DNA of 64,000 bases from JAHJDO01 sp964437505 (lineage in GTDB: Bacteria > JAHJDO01): positions 15,010 to 79,009 of the forward strand of contig CAYTGU010000007.1 in NCBI GenBank assembly GCA_964437505.1, given 5' to 3'. A program made the position numbers and the translations under genes. This document shows positions 50,053 to 58,032 of the stretch, piece by piece. Within the stretch, counting starts at the first letter, position 1; each line of letters begins with the position of its first letter. A model generated the notes under the pieces. The model was not told the DNA's origin. It did not search any database and saw only the letters and a program-made list of their open reading frames with translations.

Positions 50053-51177
50053 ATGCATATCGGATTTATCGAAGACACACATCTTCACGGAGGGACTCAA
50101 ATCTGGGTTTCCGAAGCTACCAAAGTTTTCATTAACAAAGGAGAGACCGTTACTGTTATTGCGCCTCTTGATAGCTGGGTAGCAAATGAATGTGCTAAAG
50201 CCGGAGCGCGTATTATTGCGTATGACTGGGATAGGGTTGTATCCAAAGACGATGAATTTAAAAAGATATGGATTGAAGGTCTGAGTAATTGTGACGTGGC
50301 TGTTTGTACTGTGCATCCTCCGAGAAATAGCTTCCATTGTTCTGTTTTTGGCGCTGAATGCATAAAACAAGCTGGTCTTGACACAATTCTTATACCAAAA
50401 ACAGGGACTATTGTACCTGAATATCTGAGGGAATTTTATCTTCCTGATGACTCTATTAATGTAAGAGTCATCAGTATCACAGACTTTACACGCAAGTATC
50501 TTGTTGATAATTACAAAATACCTTCTGAAAAGGTTGAACTCATCTATCAGGGAACAGAAGTTGCCCGTTTTACTTCATCAGATGAAAACAAAGTTGAAGC
50601 CTTTAGGCGTTATCCTCTTTGCAGTACTGCCACTCCGGTTCTAGGGTCAGTTGGCTCTTTTGAAGAAAGAAAAGGACAGTCCCTTCTTCTTGAAGCAGTT
50701 GCGAAGCTCGCGACCGGTTCCATCCCCGACATCCACTTGATGCTTGTTGGAGACGGGCCGGATGAAGAAATGTTGAAATCAAAAGTCAAAACAATGAATC
50801 TTGAAAAAAACGTGACATTTTTTCCATTTACCAGTGAACCAAATTATATTTTTGAAAGAATTAATATATTAGTTCTTCCCAGTCTCTATAAGGAGGGTTT
50901 GCCAAATGTCCTGCTTGAAGCAATGTCTATGGGACTGCCTGTTATAGCGTCGGAATTAGCAGGAGTACCTGAAGTTGTTTTTAATGGAGAAACAGGCTGG
51001 ATGGTTAAACCGGGAGACCAGAGCGAGCTTATAGATGCGATTGTCAAACTCTCCTCAGATAAAAACAATTACCTGCAGATGGGCAAAAACGCCCGCAGAC
51101 TTATGGAAGAAAAATTTGATAAAAGAGTTCAGTTTAATGAATTCCTGAAGTTCTTTCACAAGATCACAGGTAAGTGA
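50053..51177 (+). CDS. Glycosyltransferase family 4 protein
   Basis: 374 residues, with AGGAAG upstream of the ATG. HLHGGTQIWVSEATKVFINK is the N-terminal loop; VELIYQGTEVARF, GSVGSFEERKGQSLLLEAV, LMLVGDGPDEEML and LPSLYKEGLPNVLLEAMSMG are the donor-domain signatures, with ETGWMVKPGDQSEL at the end. It is expected to transfer a hexose from a nucleotide donor in the cytoplasm. It follows the 588-residue transferase by 20 bases and precedes moxR by 36 bases. Confidence 0.88.
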   Translation: MHIGFIEDTHLHGGTQIWVSEATKVFINKGETVTVIAPLDSWVANECAKAGARIIAYDWDRVVSKDDEFKKIWIEGLSNCDVAVCTVHPPRNSFHCSVFGAECIKQAGLDTILIPKTGTIVPEYLREFYLPDDSINVRVISITDFTRKYLVDNYKIPSEKVELIYQGTEVARFTSSDENKVEAFRRYPLCSTATPVLGSVGSFEERKGQSLLLEAVAKLATGSIPDIHLMLVGDGPDEEMLKSKVKTMNLEKNVTFFPFTSEPNYIFERINILVLPSLYKEGLPNVLLEAMSMGLPVIASELAGVPEVVFNGETGWMVKPGDQSELIDAIVKLSSDKNNYLQMGKNARRLMEEKFDKRVQFNEFLKFFHKITGK

Positions 51178-51213
51178 GTAGAAATAAAGATTTGCAAATA
51201 GGAGGATGTCGGA

Positions 51214-52248
51214 ATGGATGACAGTAAGATTGTAGAAGCGGATTTAGGGGCAATTGAAGAATTTAAGAATGCCAGAGAGAAAATTCTAAGCGAAATCCGC
51301 AAGGTAATTATTGGGCAGCAGCAGATAATGGATGAAATTTTAATTGCCATGTTTTCCAGAGGTCATTGCCTTGTTGTCGGCGTGCCCGGACTGGCAAAAA
51401 CATTAATGGTAAATACAATCGCGCAGGTCATGGATCTAAAGTTTAAAAGAATTCAGTTTACCCCTGACCTTATGCCCTCAGATATTACAGGCACGGATAT
51501 CATGGAGGAGGATTCTCAAACGCACAAGAGGGATTTTAAATTTATAAAGGGCCCAATCTTTGCAAATATCGTGTTGGCTGATGAGATAAACAGAACCCCT
51601 CCAAAAACACAGGCTGCTTTGCTTGAAGCAATGCAGGAATACGAGGTAACTGCAGGAGGTACAACCTATCCTCTGGAGCTTCCGTTTTTTATTTTAGCGA
51701 CACAGAATCCTATAGAGCAGGAGGGCACATATCCTTTGCCTGAGGCTCAGCTAGACAGATTTATGTTTAATATCAATATAGACTATCCCTCCAAAGCTGA
51801 AGAGCAGGAGATAGTCAAATCTACTACATACGAAACTAATACTGAACTCAGCCCTGTATTGAACGGAGAAAAGATACTTGAGCTTCAGAGAATCACAAGA
51901 CGCATTCCTGTTTCTGACCATGTAGTCATATATGCGACAAACATTGTAAGAGCATCCAGGCCAAAGGATGCTTCTGCTCCTGAATTTATAAAAGACTGGG
52001 TCAGCTGGGGAGCAGGCCCAAGAGCTGCTCAGTATCTAATACTCGGGGCAAAAGCAAGAGCAATAACACGGGGTGACTATAACGTATCCTGTGAGGATGT
52101 GAGGAGTGTTGCTGCTCCTGTGCTCAGGCACAGGATTATTAATAATTTTAACGCAGAAGCTGAAGGAATAGACTCAGAGAAGGTTGTAGAGAAGCTGCTC
52201 AATACAATTACAGAACCAACAGAAAAGGATTATGCAAAGCTATCGTAG
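51214..52248 (+). CDS. MoxR family AAA+ ATPase
   Basis: 344 residues, GGAGG ahead of the ATG. Walker A GVPGLAKT (56-63), Walker B ending in ADEINR (122-127), sensor TQNPIEQEGTYPLPEAQLDR and the arginine-bearing WGAGPRAAQYL stretch define a MoxR ATPase (AAA_3). Such ATPases act as chaperones that mature partner complexes bearing VWA domains, as found downstream here. The gene overlaps the DUF58 gene by 17 bases. First gene of the MoxR-DUF58-BatA-VWA operon. Confidence 0.93.
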   Translation: MDDSKIVEADLGAIEEFKNAREKILSEIRKVIIGQQQIMDEILIAMFSRGHCLVVGVPGLAKTLMVNTIAQVMDLKFKRIQFTPDLMPSDITGTDIMEEDSQTHKRDFKFIKGPIFANIVLADEINRTPPKTQAALLEAMQEYEVTAGGTTYPLELPFFILATQNPIEQEGTYPLPEAQLDRFMFNINIDYPSKAEEQEIVKSTTYETNTELSPVLNGEKILELQRITRRIPVSDHVVIYATNIVRASRPKDASAPEFIKDWVSWGAGPRAAQYLILGAKARAITRGDYNVSCEDVRSVAAPVLRHRIINNFNAEAEGIDSEKVVEKLLNTITEPTEKDYAKLS

Positions 52249-53125
52249 ATTTCTTGATCCAAAGGTAATTGCAAAGATATCCAATCTGAACCTTGTTGCA
52301 AAACTTGTTGTTGAAGGATTTATATCCGGTCTGCATAAAAGTCCATATCAGGGATTCAGCGTTGAATTCTCTGAACATAAAGAATATTCCCCAGGAGATG
52401 ATCTGAAACATGTAGACTGGAAAGCATATGGAAAAACAGATAAATTTTATATAAAGAGATATGAAGAGGAAACAAATCTTAAAGCCTATATTCTTCTGGA
52501 TGCAAGTAATTCCATGTTCTTCAAGTCAGGACATGTTTCAAAGTATGAATATGGCTGTTTTCTTGCTGCATCCCTTGCTTATCTGATGATTAAGCAAAGA
52601 GACTCTGTAGGTCTTGTGGTATTTGATGAGAAAATTAGGAACTATATACCTCCTAAGTGCAGTAGAGGTCACTTAAAAAACATCCTGCAAACACTTGATA
52701 GAACTTCATCAGGACAAAAAACTAATATTAGCAAAACCTGCCATGATCTGGCTGAAACAATAAAAAGACGAGGATTGATAATCTTGATATCAGACCTGTT
52801 TGACGATGCGGAATCAGTAATAAAGGGGTTAAAGCATTTCAGGCATAAAAAACACGAGGTCATTGTTTTTCACGTTCTTGACAAGTATGAGACAACATTT
52901 CCATATGATAAGCCTGCTGCTTTTCAGGATATGGAAACAAGAAAAACTCTTTCAGTAAATCCTAAACTTATCCGCGAGGAATATTGGGCGGAGATGGATA
53001 ACTTCACCAATAAATATAAACGCGATTGTTCTGAAGGCATGATAGACTATGTAAAGGTGGATACATCTGCGCCTCTGGACGTAGTGCTGTGTTCATATCT
53101 TTCCAAAAGAGCAAGATTAGGATAA
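52232..53125 (+). CDS. DUF58 domain protein (VWA-like)
   Basis: 297 residues. The DUF58 core EYSPGDDLKHVDWKAYGKTD followed by KFYIKRYEEE (51-80) is intact, and ILLDASNSM at 87-95 gives a metal-site DxSxS. The SDLFDD stretch later is the second metal-site loop. No membrane segments are visible. The overlap with moxR and abutment with the BatA-like gene indicate a fixed complex. In known operons these proteins are linked to envelope stress and maturation of exported enzymes. Confidence 0.9.
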   Translation: MQSYRRFLDPKVIAKISNLNLVAKLVVEGFISGLHKSPYQGFSVEFSEHKEYSPGDDLKHVDWKAYGKTDKFYIKRYEEETNLKAYILLDASNSMFFKSGHVSKYEYGCFLAASLAYLMIKQRDSVGLVVFDEKIRNYIPPKCSRGHLKNILQTLDRTSSGQKTNISKTCHDLAETIKRRGLIILISDLFDDAESVIKGLKHFRHKKHEVIVFHVLDKYETTFPYDKPAAFQDMETRKTLSVNPKLIREEYWAEMDNFTNKYKRDCSEGMIDYVKVDTSAPLDVVLCSYLSKRARLG

Positions 53126-55243
53126 ATGTCAATATTCTTCCTTAATCCGATTTTCCTCTTTGGTATGCTGTCAGGGCTTATTCCTGTCGTAATACACCTG
53201 GTATCAAACCACAAAACCGAAACTGTCCAATTCAGTACTTTAAGATTCTTAAAACTCTCGCATCTTAGAACAATGACTAGACTAAAGCTCAGACAGATTG
53301 TATTATTATTGCTCAGAATCCTTATCCTTATACTCATATCACTTGCAATATCAGGACCTGTTGTAAAATTCTCCGGATTTTCATTTTTCGGGAAAGGGAA
53401 AGCAGTAAGCGCTGTTATTATCCTTGATAATTCATACAGCATGGCTTATAGAAGCGCAGATACTCCTTTTATAAAGGCAAAGGCTGCTGCTGTGCAAATA
53501 TCAGGATCCATGAAAAGATCAGATGAAGTTGCGCTTATCCTAACAAACAGCACAGGGTATCAAGATAGTCTTGGAGTCTTCTTAGACAGATCAAAGATTC
53601 AGGATATTATGCCGGATATTTCATTGTCAAATGATTACGCTGACATTGGAAAGGCTTTAGGCAAAGCAATAGAAATTCTTGCTAAGTCTGCAGGCCCCAA
53701 CAAAGAGATATATTTAATCACAGATTTGCAAAAGGCTTCATGGAATAATATAGAATCACCTATTAATCTCACCTCTGACATGCATCTATCTCTTGTGAAT
53801 GCAGGAAAGGAAGATTTTTCTAATACTGCAATAACAGATGTAAAGCTTAAGGTGCAGAGAATGTCTCTACAGGCGAATGCTGAGATAAATAATTTTTCAG
53901 GCTATGCGACAAAAACCAATGTATGTATCTACATTGACAATATGAAAAAACAGGAACAGGCAGCATATATAGATGCCAACTCAAAGATTATCCTGAATTT
54001 CTCAGTAGACATGGATAAGCCGGGATTGCATCACGGCTATATCAGTATTGAACATGACGGACTGAACATAGACAACAGATATTTTTTTACTGTTAATGCA
54101 GCTCCTGTATTTCCGGTACTCCTTGTTAATGGCCATAAGTCCGTTTTTCCATATTTGGATGAGTGCTTTTATTTAAGATCTGCCTTAAGTCCGTCTAAGG
54201 GCTCATTATCAAGCATAAAAATAGATGAAACAACAGCAGAAAGTTTCTTGTCCGAAAACATGGATAAATATTCTCTTGTTATACTTGCCAATGTAAAGGT
54301 TAACAGCCAGAGTATTCCAGACACACTAAAACCATACGTATCTAAAGGTGGAAATCTGCTGATATTCATGGGAGATAATATTAATATTTCAGATTACAAC
54401 CGTTTCTTTTATGAGAGTGGATTACTGCCCTCAAAACTTCTTATGCCGATGGGAGACGAAGATGACCATATCCATTTTTTTGCATTTGCAAAAGTGCATT
54501 ATAAAAATAAGATATTTGACATATTTGAGGGAACAAATGTCAATTTGAGTCGTATACATTTTTATAAGATTTATGCTGTACAATATGACCCTGCCATGGA
54601 AAAATCAACAAAGGCGCTGGCCTGGTACACGAACGGTTATCCTATGTTCTTAGAAAAACAGTTGGGTAAAGGAAGAATCTTTCTGTTTACGAGTTCTCCT
54701 AATATTTCGTGGAATGACTTCCCTATTCATCCTGCATACCTGCCGTTTCTACATCAGATTATATATTCACTGGAACAAGATACAACTCAGCCGCAAAGTT
54801 ATTTAGTTAATTCAGCACCCAGGCTTAAGATTCCTCCTGACGTGGAAAAAGTTTCAGTAATAAGCCCGGATGGTACTCTCTGGCAGACTACATCCATTGA
54901 GAACGATACATTTAGCTATACCAACACAAAAACGTCAGGTATTTATCAGGTTAATCCAGGCAAGACTCTATTTGCTGTTAACCTTGATACTAAAGAGTCA
55001 GATCTGTCAAAAATAGACAGAAACGAGATTGACAGGTATATAAAAGGGAATTTGAGCTTTATATCCGCATTTGATGAGATTATTCCGAGTATGAGGAGAA
55101 CAAGAGAAGGCGTAAGACTCTCAAATCCTTTACTCTTTCTATTAATATTGCTGCTGCTTATTGAGGGAATTATAGCTAATAGATTTATTCCCTCCTATGC
55201 TGAGCGCAAAAAAATATTTATAGGTGCAAGAACCGTTAAATAG
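53126..55243 (+). CDS. BatA-type VWA membrane protein
   Basis: 705 residues. The N-terminal BatA domain FFLNPIFLFGMLSGLIPVVI with NHKTETVQFSTLRFL and a second segment (LRQIVLLLLRILILILISLA) anchors it. A VWA domain begins with IILDNSYSM (D101-x-S103-x-S105, MIDAS). A long extracytoplasmic middle with Ig/GATase-like folds runs to a last membrane segment near 665-682. Its ATG begins where DUF58 ends. It is likely the periplasm-facing partner of MoxR. Usual batB/batC TPR genes are not here. Confidence 0.8.
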   Translation: MSIFFLNPIFLFGMLSGLIPVVIHLVSNHKTETVQFSTLRFLKLSHLRTMTRLKLRQIVLLLLRILILILISLAISGPVVKFSGFSFFGKGKAVSAVIILDNSYSMAYRSADTPFIKAKAAAVQISGSMKRSDEVALILTNSTGYQDSLGVFLDRSKIQDIMPDISLSNDYADIGKALGKAIEILAKSAGPNKEIYLITDLQKASWNNIESPINLTSDMHLSLVNAGKEDFSNTAITDVKLKVQRMSLQANAEINNFSGYATKTNVCIYIDNMKKQEQAAYIDANSKIILNFSVDMDKPGLHHGYISIEHDGLNIDNRYFFTVNAAPVFPVLLVNGHKSVFPYLDECFYLRSALSPSKGSLSSIKIDETTAESFLSENMDKYSLVILANVKVNSQSIPDTLKPYVSKGGNLLIFMGDNINISDYNRFFYESGLLPSKLLMPMGDEDDHIHFFAFAKVHYKNKIFDIFEGTNVNLSRIHFYKIYAVQYDPAMEKSTKALAWYTNGYPMFLEKQLGKGRIFLFTSSPNISWNDFPIHPAYLPFLHQIIYSLEQDTTQPQSYLVNSAPRLKIPPDVEKVSVISPDGTLWQTTSIENDTFSYTNTKTSGIYQVNPGKTLFAVNLDTKESDLSKIDRNEIDRYIKGNLSFISAFDEIIPSMRRTREGVRLSNPLLFLLILLLLIEGIIANRFIPSYAERKKIFIGARTVK

Positions 55244-55250
55244 GTAAATC

Positions 55251-57476
55251 ATGGACTTGTGGCGACTGCAAAATATAGGAATAGAATTTGAGAATCAGGT
55301 AAATCCTTTTTTGCTGGTCGTAATACTCGCCATAGCTGTCACTGCTGTAATCTTAACATATCTCAGGCTTTACTCTGTTCTTTCCAGGAAGCAGACAACG
55401 TGGATAATTTTCCTAAGGATTCTTTTGATAATCATAGTTTTAGGCGCAGTATTCAGACCGAGACTCAGTTTCTTGAAATCAAAGCTTCAGAAATCCTGCT
55501 GTTTGATCTTGTTTGATACTTCAAAAAGCATGGGGGAACGTAGCCCCTTTTCGCCAAAGAGTAAATTAGAGATAGTTAAAGATACAATTCAGAGAGATAA
55601 AAATAATTTTATCAGAAGACTATCTAAACAGTTTATAGTCAGAATATTTGAATTTTCAAAGGGTTCTGCTGAGATATCTGAAAAAGAGATACCTGCAAAG
55701 CTCAGCGCACATGGCAATTCTACAGATATTGCTGCTTCAATAGAAAATGCAGTAAAAACAATTGAAGAAAGCCCTGTATCCGGGGTGATATTATTTACTG
55801 ATGGAAATGATAATGCAGGCAAAAACATAGTCAAAAGAATTAAAAGACTTGCAATTCCGATATACAGTGTTGGATTGGGCAATATAGAGGCAAATAAATC
55901 ATTTAAGGATGTATCAATCAGCAATATCAACTCTCCGTCAATCGGGTATTTGGGAGAAAAGATAAATATAGATATTGGGATTAAAAGTCAAGGATATGAG
56001 GGGAAACTGGTTTCTGTTAATGTAGAGCTGGATGGAGATGTGATATCCAGCAGCAGTGTATTGCTAAAGGAATCCGAGAATGTACAAAATCTGGAAATCG
56101 GTCTTATCCCAAAACAAGTAGGCGTATGTAGATATATTGTGGAGATTCCTCCTTTGGAAGGAGAACTTATAACGCAGAACAATAAAAGGACTTTTACTGT
56201 TCTCATAACCAGTCAGAAAATAAAAGTGCTCTATATTGAAGGAGGTCTGAGATGGGAATATAAATTCCTTAAAAGGACACTTGAGTCTGACCCGCATATA
56301 GATCTTACTGCTTTTATATTAACTTCATCAGGACAGTTTTATCAGCAAGGGGTTTCTACTTCTCGAGAAATCAATGATATTCTGCATCATAAGGAAAATC
56401 TTAAAGAGTATGACATTATCATTCTTGGAAATATTAAAAACATGTTTGATGAAAAATCTGTTTCTAATATTATGAATTTCACCAGAAATGGCGGCAGTTT
56501 TCTCATTTTAGGTGGTAAAAATTCTTTTGAAAGCGGAGGATATCAAAGAAGCGAACTATCAAAAATATTCCCTGTTGCTCTAAAGGGCAACGGTGAGTGG
56601 GAAAAGAGAACTTTTATACCAGTGCTCACACCTGAAGCATCCAGACATCCAATCCTAAAGAATATAAGAACATTACCTGCTTTATCCGGGTTTAATCTTC
56701 TCTCAAGACCTAAGCCTGGGGCTGTAGTGTTGCTTTACGCTTCAGACTTTAAAGTCTCGGGGAGAAAATGGCCAGTATTGATAGTTCAAAATTATGGAGA
56801 AGGAAAATCAGCAACTATAGCAACTGATTCTACATGGAAATGGGCATTTGCCGAAGATATTAGTACGTATCAGACATTCTGGGGACAGATGGTGAGATGG
56901 CTGTGCTCTGGAGATAAAAAGCCGAAAGAAGGCACAGATCATCTCATCATATATACAAACAAGGATTATTATGAGCCTGGTGAGATAATTCATATTATGG
57001 CATCTGCGTACGATAAAGAATATCGCAGATATGATAAAGCAAATATAAATTGTCAAATAATTACACCATTGAATAAAAAGACCTTTCTGAACTTGACTAA
57101 TGTGGAAGGTAAAACAGGAGAATATGGAGCAGATTACGAGGCAGATGACATCGGATATTACCAATTAAAGGCTGCTGCCAAAAGCGAAGACATTTCAGAA
57201 GAGAAACTAATTGAGTTTGCTGTTGGCAATCCCTACATGGAAGAGGAAGACATTGGTTTGAACGACATCCTGCTCAAGGACATAGCGTTATCTACAGGAG
57301 GAGCATATCATACACCAAAGAATATAGATGGTATTTTAAATGAAATAAAAGTCAGGCATAGACAGACAATCACATCCTACAGAATAAAATTGCACAACTC
57401 TCCCTTACTGCTCTTTCTTTTTATCATACTTCTCAGTGCAGAATGGCTTATAAGAAAAAAGCTGCAGCTTATATAG
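55251..57476 (+). CDS. VWA and glutamine-amidotransferase-like membrane protein
   Basis: 741 residues. Two N-terminal membrane segments (about 20-38 and 51-68) precede a VWA domain with LILFDTSKSM (D89-x-S91-x-S93). A beta-sandwich region follows, then a class I GATase-like domain (FLILGGKNSFESGGYQRSEL) without an evident catalytic Cys, and a C-terminal membrane segment near 718-735. This architecture is typical for the last member of MoxR/DUF58 operons in PVC-like genomes. It starts 7 bases after the BatA-like gene. Its end overlaps the convergent DUF3109 gene by 8 bases. Confidence 0.8.
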   Translation: MDLWRLQNIGIEFENQVNPFLLVVILAIAVTAVILTYLRLYSVLSRKQTTWIIFLRILLIIIVLGAVFRPRLSFLKSKLQKSCCLILFDTSKSMGERSPFSPKSKLEIVKDTIQRDKNNFIRRLSKQFIVRIFEFSKGSAEISEKEIPAKLSAHGNSTDIAASIENAVKTIEESPVSGVILFTDGNDNAGKNIVKRIKRLAIPIYSVGLGNIEANKSFKDVSISNINSPSIGYLGEKINIDIGIKSQGYEGKLVSVNVELDGDVISSSSVLLKESENVQNLEIGLIPKQVGVCRYIVEIPPLEGELITQNNKRTFTVLITSQKIKVLYIEGGLRWEYKFLKRTLESDPHIDLTAFILTSSGQFYQQGVSTSREINDILHHKENLKEYDIIILGNIKNMFDEKSVSNIMNFTRNGGSFLILGGKNSFESGGYQRSELSKIFPVALKGNGEWEKRTFIPVLTPEASRHPILKNIRTLPALSGFNLLSRPKPGAVVLLYASDFKVSGRKWPVLIVQNYGEGKSATIATDSTWKWAFAEDISTYQTFWGQMVRWLCSGDKKPKEGTDHLIIYTNKDYYEPGEIIHIMASAYDKEYRRYDKANINCQIITPLNKKTFLNLTNVEGKTGEYGADYEADDIGYYQLKAAAKSEDISEEKLIEFAVGNPYMEEEDIGLNDILLKDIALSTGGAYHTPKNIDGILNEIKVRHRQTITSYRIKLHNSPLLLFLFIILLSAEWLIRKKLQLI

Positions 57477-58032
57477 AACTTTCTTTATAACATTTCTCTA
57501 GTTTTTCATACCATTGGTTGCCAAACATTCTGATAAGGGCTTTCTTACACGTCTGAAAGACAGGGATTGAGCCTCCTAAAGCTGATTTACATTCAGGATA
57601 TCGGCAGTATCTTAATGATATTATTTTCCCCAGCCGTATAACCCTTATTGGAAATAAAGAGCAGGAGATGGGTTTTATTTGAACGGGGTCTATTTTAGTG
57701 TTTACACAATAAGTATGAATAGCGCATTTGGTTATTCCTTCATGCTTGTATGAAAAAACGCACGGTCCGTTATCGTAAAGAGACTCAACACAACGGCTTC
57801 CGCTTCGATATGTTTCTGTATATCCATTCTTTTTTATGAGTTTTATATTTTTACCCGGAAGATATTGTTCAATCCCTTTTAAATGTTCATCTATTATTTT
57901 TACATCTTCCTCAGATATTGGTGCTCCAAAGTCTCCTGTTGCACAACACTCCCCGTGACAGACCTCAAGGCAACAGGAAAAATTGGTTTTTAAAATATCC
58001 TCGTCAACAACAACTTCATCTACTATTATCAT
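57469..58032 (-). CDS. DUF3109 family cysteine-rich protein
   Basis: 187 residues with about 15 cysteines. NFSCCLEVCHGECCATGDFG at the N-terminus, CVESLYDNGPCVF, CAIHTYC and ISCSLFPIRV are the YkgJ/DUF3109-type metal-chelating pattern. The family is thought to bind zinc or an iron-sulphur cluster; its biochemical role is unknown. It overlaps uvrA by 4 bases (ATGA), so it is translationally coupled to the excision-repair gene. Cytoplasmic, no signal peptide. Confidence 0.85.
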   Translation of the reverse strand: MIIVDEVVVDEDILKTNFSCCLEVCHGECCATGDFGAPISEEDVKIIDEHLKGIEQYLPGKNIKLIKKNGYTETYRSGSRCVESLYDNGPCVFSYKHEGITKCAIHTYCVNTKIDPVQIKPISCSLFPIRVIRLGKIISLRYCRYPECKSALGGSIPVFQTCKKALIRMFGNQWYEKLEKCYKESSI

